DNA of 5,348 nt from Allosphingosinicella sp. (GTDB taxonomy: Bacteria; Pseudomonadota; Alphaproteobacteria; Sphingomonadales; Sphingomonadaceae): positions 1-5,348 of the forward strand of contig JASLBD010000007.1 of the NCBI GenBank assembly GCA_030146745.1, in the 5' to 3' direction. Under the pieces are notes generated by a model. That model was not told the origin of the DNA. It ran no database searches and saw only the letters and a program-made list of their open reading frames with translations. The first letter of the stretch is position 1; the number at the start of each line of letters is the position of its first letter. Positions 1 to 5,348 of this stretch are shown here, in pieces. The translations under genes and the position numbers were made by a program.

Positions 1-39
1 CGCACGCTTGTCGGGAACCGAGGCGAACCGCGTCGGCAT
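1..39 (-). CDS. Possible 5' end of an unidentified gene running off the left edge
   Basis: The minus strand has an ATG at 39 followed by 13 open codons to the edge, reading MPTRFASVPDKRA. The codons favour G or C at the third position, as expected in this genome. A GAAGG lies just upstream but only three bases from the ATG, which is closer than usual; a TTG directly before the ATG is an alternative start. The fragment is too short to identify. In many alphaproteobacteria the uridylyltransferase gene glnD lies near mutS, and GlnD proteins often begin with a short basic stretch ending in an arginine-alanine pair before the conserved part. This fragment could be such a start, but that is a guess from context. 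It may equally not be a gene. Confidence 0.25.
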   Translation of the reverse strand, partial: MPTRFASVPDKRA

Positions 40-152
40 CAACCTTCGCCGCCGGCGAGCCGCCCCGAACGCGGATCAGCGGCAAGTCTCGCGCACAGGC
101 GGTCTGGGGAGGAGGCGCGCGCCGCTATCTCAGGGGAGCGGGTCCAACCCCC

Positions 153-170
153 CCCGGAGTCGCCTCCGGG
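153..170 (-). other. GNRA-capped hairpin downstream of the three-domain gene
   Basis: Positions 153-159 and 164-170 are perfectly complementary, giving a 7-bp GC-rich stem. Read on the minus strand the loop is GCGA, a GNRA tetraloop, which is a very stable RNA cap. The hairpin starts 41 bases after the stop codon of the 212-1528 gene, so it would lie in that gene's 3' untranslated region and could protect the mRNA end or slow RNA polymerase. No U-run follows it on the minus strand. On the plus strand a run of five T (178-182) follows, but seven bases after the stem, which is a poor fit to an intrinsic terminator, and no plus-strand gene is visible upstream. Confidence 0.4.
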
Positions 171-211
171 CGAGGGCTTTTTCGCGAAGCGGGCCGGTGG
201 ACTCGCCACGA

Positions 212-1528
212 TCAAGATATCACGCCGCTGCTCTTGAGCATGGCAAGTTCCTTGCCGAGTTCCTCCCGCAACCGATGCACCGACTTGCCATACAAGATAC
301 ACTTTTGGTCCCTTATATCGAAAGGCAGGCCGTCGGCGGATCGTGCGACGAGGATCGTTGGCTTGCCCAGCGCCCAGGCGAACCCGATTTCGAGAAAGAC
401 GTTCGGGTTGGCGCCGTCGAGCACGCCGATAATCCCCCGGCAATTCTCGAGGCTCCTCCTGATTTCGTCGGCGATGCTGCCGACGAATGCTTTCTCGTCG
501 ATTCGTTCGCACAATATGCCCGCGCGACTGCATCCTTCCTGGATGCCGATCTTCCAGACGTCGTCGAAATCGTCGGCGAAGGGCATGGCCACGAAGAGCT
601 TGGGCTTGGCTTCGCTGGCCGCTCCGAAAGAGGCGAGGCTCTCCTCGGCGCGACTCTCCCCGACGGGCGGCTCCCAATCGGAATTGGTGGCGAACGCGCC
701 AGCTCCTCTGTCTTCGGGAAACAGCTCGACGAGGAACCGGGACAGCCGGGCCGCCCGTGCCTGGTCGAGTTCGACGACCTCGACCGCGCGCAGGGAAGCG
801 GGGAAGAGGCCCGCTTCGATCGCTTCCGCGAAACCGCTGATCAGCGAAAGGAAGGCTTCTTTCTCGTCGAGACCGTAGCCGGCGCCGTGGACGGGCGTCA
901 GCAGCACGGGCACGTCCATTTCGCGCGACGCGAGCAGCTCCAAGGCTTGGGCTGCGAACCGTTTGATGCCTTCGTAGCGGAACCCTGGCAGGGCGCCGAC
1001 GCCCATGAACAGCACATCGGGGGAGGCGATCCCTCTGCTCCGTACGAACCGATGCTCGCCCTTCGCGAGCCCTCCTTCGAAACCGCACCTCTGTGCGACG
1101 TTCGCGTCCACGCCGTGGAAGCCGTTGGCATGTTTGAGAAGGAGCACATCCCCGGTCCGGGCGAGAATATCCCCGTTCACGACCGAAATTTCCACGCCTC
1201 GGTTCGGCGAGCGGCTCCGAAGCACCTTGGGCCACCCCTGGTCCGGCTGAGCGCCGCGATTTGGCTCGACCCGGATATGGCGCTCGATCGAACTCTTGTC
1301 GGCCAGGAGAGCGATCGTGCTACCAGTTCGCGCTCGCGCGCCGCTGGCGACCTTCAGGCTGGCAATAAGACCTTCCTCGGCGGCCTCGAGGTCGATGATC
1401 GCGGTACCGGTCTCGATTTCGCCGAGCAGGTCGCCTGCCGCGACCCAATCTCCCTCACGGACAAGCCATTTCACCACTCCCGCGTCCGAGGCGGAATGAA
1501 GCGGCGGCATCTTGATCTCCACGGTCAT
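212..1528 (-). CDS. Three-domain protein: pseudo-lipoyl, macro-like, and deoxyribosyltransferase/TIR-like domain
   Basis: 438 residues. Residues 1-76 resemble the lipoyl domain of 2-oxoacid dehydrogenase E2 subunits, with the usual KWLVREGDWVAAGD and GEIET segments. The ETDKA turn that carries the lipoylated lysine is instead ETGTA (residues 39-43), with Thr42 at the lysine position. No peripheral-subunit-binding or acyltransferase domain follows. Residues about 112-262 look macro-like: VVNGDI and KHANGFHGVDANVA early, then LLTPVHGAGYGLDEKEAF (209-226). Residues about 309-438 form a Rossmannoid domain of the nucleoside 2-deoxyribosyltransferase/TIR-like kind, with FVAMPF at 312-317 and NPNVFLEIGFAWALGKP at 374-390; Glu380 sits where such enzymes carry the catalytic glutamate. 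Flexible, polar linkers separate the domains. There is no signal peptide or membrane segment, so it should be cytosolic. The start fits because the lipoyl-type fold begins at once; GGG lies 7-9 bases upstream. GC is lower than in mutS. An NAD- or nucleotide-cleaving conflict effector is plausible; the exact reaction is unknown. Confidence 0.88.
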   Translation of the reverse strand: MTVEIKMPPLHSASDAGVVKWLVREGDWVAAGDLLGEIETGTAIIDLEAAEEGLIASLKVASGARARTGSTIALLADKSSIERHIRVEPNRGAQPDQGWPKVLRSRSPNRGVEISVVNGDILARTGDVLLLKHANGFHGVDANVAQRCGFEGGLAKGEHRFVRSRGIASPDVLFMGVGALPGFRYEGIKRFAAQALELLASREMDVPVLLTPVHGAGYGLDEKEAFLSLISGFAEAIEAGLFPASLRAVEVVELDQARAARLSRFLVELFPEDRGAGAFATNSDWEPPVGESRAEESLASFGAASEAKPKLFVAMPFADDFDDVWKIGIQEGCSRAGILCERIDEKAFVGSIADEIRRSLENCRGIIGVLDGANPNVFLEIGFAWALGKPTILVARSADGLPFDIRDQKCILYGKSVHRLREELGKELAMLKSSGVIS

Positions 1529-1544
1529 TGGCTGCCCACCCTTG

Positions 1545-1597
1545 ATTTAATCCAACACCCTTGTCGCTCGATCCGGCGCGCACATCCTGCCCGGATC
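1545..1597 (-). promoter_or_regulatory. mutS to three-domain-gene spacer: inverted repeat and AT-rich patch
   Basis: The 67-base gap between mutS and the downstream gene holds two visible elements. Positions 1570-1576 and 1591-1597 form a perfect 7-bp inverted repeat (GATCCGG) around a 14-base loop, overlapping the mutS stop codon at 1596-1598. It has no U-run and could be a weak terminator, an RNA stem or an operator. Closer to the start is GATTAAATC, an AT-rich palindromic patch that stands out in GC-rich DNA; its TTAAAT matches the -10 consensus at four of six positions, but I see no convincing -35. The downstream gene may therefore be read from mutS or from its own weak promoter. Confidence 0.3.
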
Positions 1598-4211
1598 ACG
1601 CTGCGTCCCCTCCCGATTGCAGCCGCTTCAGTCGGTAGACGAGCTCCAGCGCCTCGCGCGGGCTGAGCGAATCGGCGTCCACGTCCGCCAGGGCGGTCTT
1701 CAGCGGATCCTCGGCCGCCTCCTCCTGCTGGGCCGTGGCCGCGAACAACGGCAGGTCGTCGAGGCCGGCGGCGATGCCCCCGGTGGCGGCCCTGCCCCGC
1801 TCGAGCTTGGCGAGCACGGAGCGGGCCCGGGCGAGGACGGGGGCGGGGAGGCCGGCGAGTTTGGCGACGGCGAGGCCGTAGCTTCGGTCGGCGGGCCCTT
1901 TCGACACTTCGTGGAGGAGGACGAGATCGCCCTTCCATTCGCGCGCCCGGACATGGTGGAGCGAGAGGGCGTCGAGCCGTTCGGCGAGGCGGGTGAGCTC
2001 GTGATAATGGGTGGCGAACAGGCAACGGCAGCGGTTGCGGTCGTGGATCGCCTCGGTCACCGCCCAGGCGATGGCGAGGCCGTCGTAGGTCGAGGTGCCC
2101 CGCCCGACCTCGTCGAGGATGACGAAGCTTCGCTCGGTCGCCTGGGAGAGGATGGCGGCGGTCTCGACCATCTCGACCATGAAGGTCGATCGTCCGCGGG
2201 CGAGATTGTCGGACGCTCCGACCCGGCTGAACAGCCGGTCGACGAGGCCGAGGGTCGCGCGCGTGGCGGGCACGTAGGCGCCGGCCTGGGCGAGGACGGC
2301 GATCAGCGCGTTCTGCCTGAGGAAGGTCGACTTGCCGCCCATGTTCGGACCGGTGACCAGCCACAGCCTTTCGTCCTCCGCGAGGCCGCAATCGTTGGCG
2401 ACGAAGCGGGCGCCGGAGGCGCGAAGCGATTCCTCCACCACGGGGTGGCGGCCGCCCTCGACGTCGAAGCAATTGTGCCCGGCGAAGCGCGGACGCGACC
2501 AGCCGCCTTCGGCCGCCCGCTCGGCGAGCGCCGAGGCGGCGTCGAGCCTGGCGAGAGCGTCGGCGGCGGCGGCGATCGGCTCGGCGCGGGCGAGCGCCGC
2601 TTGCGTGAGCGTCTCCAGATGCGCGGCTTCGGCGGCGAGGGCGTGGGCGCCGGCCTGGCCGACCCTGATCGCCTGCTCGTGAAGGTCGGGGGCGTTGAAG
2701 CGGACCACTCCGGCCAGGGTCTGGCGGTGGGTGAAGCCCGAATCCGCGGCCATGAGCGGATCGGCGTGCCGGGCCGGAACCTCGATATGGAAGCCGAGCA
2801 CTCCGTTGTGCCTGATCTTGAGGGTCGCGATTCCGGTCTGCCGGCGGTAGCGCGCCTCCAGCCCGGCGATCGCCCGGCGCCCCTCGCCGCCGGCGGAGCG
2901 CAGATCGTCCAGCGCCGCGTCATAGCCCTCGGCGATATAGCCGCCCTGCGCCGGATCGAGCGGCGGCGACGGCACAAGTGCACGCTCGAGTAAGTCGGTA
3001 AGTCCGCCATGCCCGGTCAGCGCCGGCAACAACCCGACCAGCAAAGCCGGCGGCTCGGAAAGCGCGGAAAGGCGGGTGTGGAGCCGGCGGGTTTCGTTGA
3101 GCCCGTCGCGAAGCTGCCCGAGATCGCGCGGGCCGCCGCGGCCGGCGACCAGGCGCCCGAGGGCGCGGCCGATGTCGGGAAGCGCCTTGAGCTGGCGGCG
3201 GAGAGTCTCGCGAAGGCCGGAATCGCCTTCGAACAGGGCAACGAGATCGAGCCGGGCCTCGATCGCCGCCCGGTCGAGCAACGGCGCTCCGAGGTCGGCG
3301 GCGAGAAGCCGGGCGCCGGCGCCGGTGACGGTGCGGTCGACGGCGTGGAGAAGGCTTCCCGTTCGGCCGCCCGTCGCCGCCTGGGTCAGCTCAAGGCTTT
3401 CGCGGGTCGCGGCGTCGATCATCATATGATCGCCCGAGGCCCGCGCCGCCGGCGGGCGGAGGAAGGGGAGCGACTCCTTCGCCACCTCGTCGAGATAGGA
3501 GAGGAGGCCGCCGGCCGCGCACAGGGCGGCGCGATCGAACGAACCGAAGCCGTCGAGGGTGGCGACCCCGAACCGTTCCTTCAGCCGGCGCTCGGCGGCG
3601 AGGCTGTCGAACCCGCCCTTGCGTTGGGTCACGGGCAGGTCGGCGATCGGCTCGGCGGCAACGATCTCGGCCGCGCCGAGCCGGGCCAGCTCGGCGTCGA
3701 GCGCGGCCGGGGCGATCGAGCCCAGCTCGAAGCGGCCGGTCGAGACGTCGGCGGCGGCGAGACCGAAGCGCTCCCCGGCCCGGGCCACCGCCACCAGCCA
3801 GTTGGAGGCCCGGGAATCGAGCAGCGCCTCCTCGGTCAGGGTGCCGGCGGTGACGACCCGGACGATAGCGCGGTTGACCACCGACTTGGAGCCGCGCTTC
3901 TTGGCTTCCGCCGGATTCTCGGTCTGCTCGGCGATGGCGACCCGGAAGCCGCCGCGGATCAGCCGGGCGAGATAGGCCTCGGCGGCGTGGATCGGCACCC
4001 CGCACATCGGGATCGGCTCGCCCTCATGCTCGCCGCGGGCGGTAAGCGCGATGTCGAGACAGGCCGCCGCCGCCTTGGCGTCATCGAAGAACAATTCGAA
4101 GAAATCGCCCATCCGGTAGAAGAGCAGGCAATCGGAAGCCTCCGCCTTGAGCGCGAGATATTGCGCCATCATCGGGGTGGGGGCGGTGCCTGTCTTCGCC
4201 TGGGTGGCCAT
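1596..4211 (-). CDS. mutS: DNA mismatch repair protein MutS
   Basis: 871 residues, full length for the family (about 850-900). MutS clamps onto DNA as a dimer, recognises mispairs and small loops, and after ATP exchange recruits MutL. The mismatch-reading Phe-x-Glu motif is FFE at residues 37-39 within RMGDFFELF. Connector, lever and clamp domains follow. The ABC-type ATPase shows Walker [10 protein letters not shown] at 621-629, Walker [14 protein letters not shown] from 696 with Asp700 and Glu701, and FATHYHEL at 732-739. DLPLF at 819-823 resembles a beta-clamp-binding motif. The tail [17 protein letters not shown] is the C-terminal dimer/tetramer helix pair. All key residues are intact. 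The ATG at 4211 lacks a Shine-Dalgarno sequence (a C-rich stretch precedes it); Met14 or Met15, where E. coli MutS begins, are alternatives, also without a clear site. It is divergent from the malic enzyme gene and 67 bases upstream of the three-domain gene on the same strand. Confidence 0.98.
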   Translation of the reverse strand: MATQAKTGTAPTPMMAQYLALKAEASDCLLFYRMGDFFELFFDDAKAAAACLDIALTARGEHEGEPIPMCGVPIHAAEAYLARLIRGGFRVAIAEQTENPAEAKKRGSKSVVNRAIVRVVTAGTLTEEALLDSRASNWLVAVARAGERFGLAAADVSTGRFELGSIAPAALDAELARLGAAEIVAAEPIADLPVTQRKGGFDSLAAERRLKERFGVATLDGFGSFDRAALCAAGGLLSYLDEVAKESLPFLRPPAARASGDHMMIDAATRESLELTQAATGGRTGSLLHAVDRTVTGAGARLLAADLGAPLLDRAAIEARLDLVALFEGDSGLRETLRRQLKALPDIGRALGRLVAGRGGPRDLGQLRDGLNETRRLHTRLSALSEPPALLVGLLPALTGHGGLTDLLERALVPSPPLDPAQGGYIAEGYDAALDDLRSAGGEGRRAIAGLEARYRRQTGIATLKIRHNGVLGFHIEVPARHADPLMAADSGFTHRQTLAGVVRFNAPDLHEQAIRVGQAGAHALAAEAAHLETLTQAALARAEPIAAAADALARLDAASALAERAAEGGWSRPRFAGHNCFDVEGGRHPVVEESLRASGARFVANDCGLAEDERLWLVTGPNMGGKSTFLRQNALIAVLAQAGAYVPATRATLGLVDRLFSRVGASDNLARGRSTFMVEMVETAAILSQATERSFVILDEVGRGTSTYDGLAIAWAVTEAIHDRNRCRCLFATHYHELTRLAERLDALSLHHVRAREWKGDLVLLHEVSKGPADRSYGLAVAKLAGLPAPVLARARSVLAKLERGRAATGGIAAGLDDLPLFAATAQQEEAAEDPLKTALADVDADSLSPREALELVYRLKRLQSGGDAA

Positions 4212-4228
4212 GGGGGAGGGATAGAGGG

Positions 4229-4255
4229 TTGCCGGTCGGGGGGGAACGCTATTTT
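4229..4255 (+). promoter_or_regulatory. Possible promoter for the malic enzyme gene
   Basis: In the 137-base divergent region, TTGCCG (4229-4234) and TATTTT (4250-4255) match the -35 and -10 consensus at four of six positions each, with a 15-base spacer, slightly shorter than the ideal 17. This would give a leader of about 85-90 bases for the malic enzyme mRNA. A reverse-strand promoter for mutS must lie in the same region; TTGCCT (4282-4277, minus) with the A-rich CAAAATA near 4256-4250 is a weak possibility. Both assignments are by eye and tentative. Confidence 0.3.
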
Positions 4256-4297
4256 GTCTCCCCGTCTGCGTCGGGGAGGCAAGGGAGCCGACTTGCC
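4256..4297 (+). promoter_or_regulatory. Two adjacent hairpins in the malic enzyme leader
   Basis: Positions 4258-4264 and 4272-4278 (CTCCCCG/CGGGGAG) form a perfect 7-bp stem with a 7-base loop, extendable by a G-U and a G-C pair to 4256-4280. Immediately after, GGCAAG (4278-4283) pairs with CTTGCC (4292-4297) around an 8-base loop. The two stems share bases around 4278-4280, so the extended first stem and the full second stem cannot both form. They sit in the presumed 5' leader about 50 bases before the ATG. This could be a structured leader or protein-binding sites; no known riboswitch is recognised, and no T-run suggests attenuation. Confidence 0.35.
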
Positions 4298-4348
4298 CCC
4301 GTCATCGTTCACCCCCTACAGCACGCGCAAAATTCGGGAGAGAGCCGC

Positions 4349-5347
<999 letters not shown>

Positions 5348-5348
5348 C

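Noticed and set aside
120..170. A tRNA-like T-arm (GGGTCCAACCCC) in the left non-coding region
   Set aside because: The 5-bp stem with 7-base loop geometry cannot be formed, and no matching acceptor, D-arm or anticodon arm was found on either strand.
212..1528. Reading this gene as an E2 subunit of a 2-oxoacid dehydrogenase or a biotin carrier protein
   Set aside because: The modifiable lysine is missing, there is no subunit-binding or acyltransferase domain, and the rest of the protein belongs to unrelated folds.
8..1666. A 552-codon open frame on the plus strand opposite the three-domain gene
   Set aside because: It is the antisense of a gene with clear domain motifs, runs on into the mutS end, and its translation shows no recognisable domain. 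Long antisense frames are common in GC-rich DNA.
1525..2472. Minus-strand 315-codon frame overlapping mutS, and other Arg/Pro-rich minus-strand frames
   Set aside because: They are out-of-frame shadows of mutS and the three-domain gene with arginine/proline-rich composition typical of frame-shifted GC-rich DNA.

Overview
The window looks like a GC-rich alphaproteobacterial contig, probably from Sphingomonadales. This rests on base composition, on the character of the MutS and malic enzyme proteins, and on their divergent arrangement; I could not run a database search. No tRNA, rRNA, CRISPR array or transposase is visible, and no gene-free stretch exceeds 300 bases.

Layout, left to right. Positions 1-39 may hold the first 13 codons of a minus-strand gene that runs off the window. 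Positions 40-211 are non-coding and contain a stable hairpin. Positions 212-1528 (minus) encode a 438-residue three-domain protein: an N-terminal biotinyl/lipoyl-type domain without the modifiable lysine, a macro-like middle domain, and a C-terminal nucleoside 2-deoxyribosyltransferase/TIR-like Rossmannoid domain. Sixty-seven bases upstream of it on the same strand is a complete mutS (1596-4211, minus). A short divergent leader (4212-4348) separates mutS from an NADP-type malic enzyme gene (plus, from 4349).

The right end is abnormal. The malic enzyme reads correctly for 215 codons and then stops making sense at 4993/4994. From there to the window end the minus strand encodes the equivalent segment of a second, different malic enzyme. 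The two arms (4655-4993 and 5009-5347) form a gap-free inverted repeat with about 45 mismatches in 339 bases by hand count, around a 13-base core. The mismatches fall mostly at third codon positions, so these are two evolved alleles joined head-on. The simplest explanation is an amplification or assembly chimera between related templates. Both malic enzymes are therefore partial.

MutS and malic enzyme are housekeeping genes. The candidate for something new is the three-domain gene at 212-1528. Its architecture combines a possible docking or decoy module, a possible ADP-ribose-type sensor and a possible NAD- or nucleotide-cleaving effector. Together with a lower GC content than mutS, this suggests an acquired conflict (defence-like) protein. 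That function is inference.
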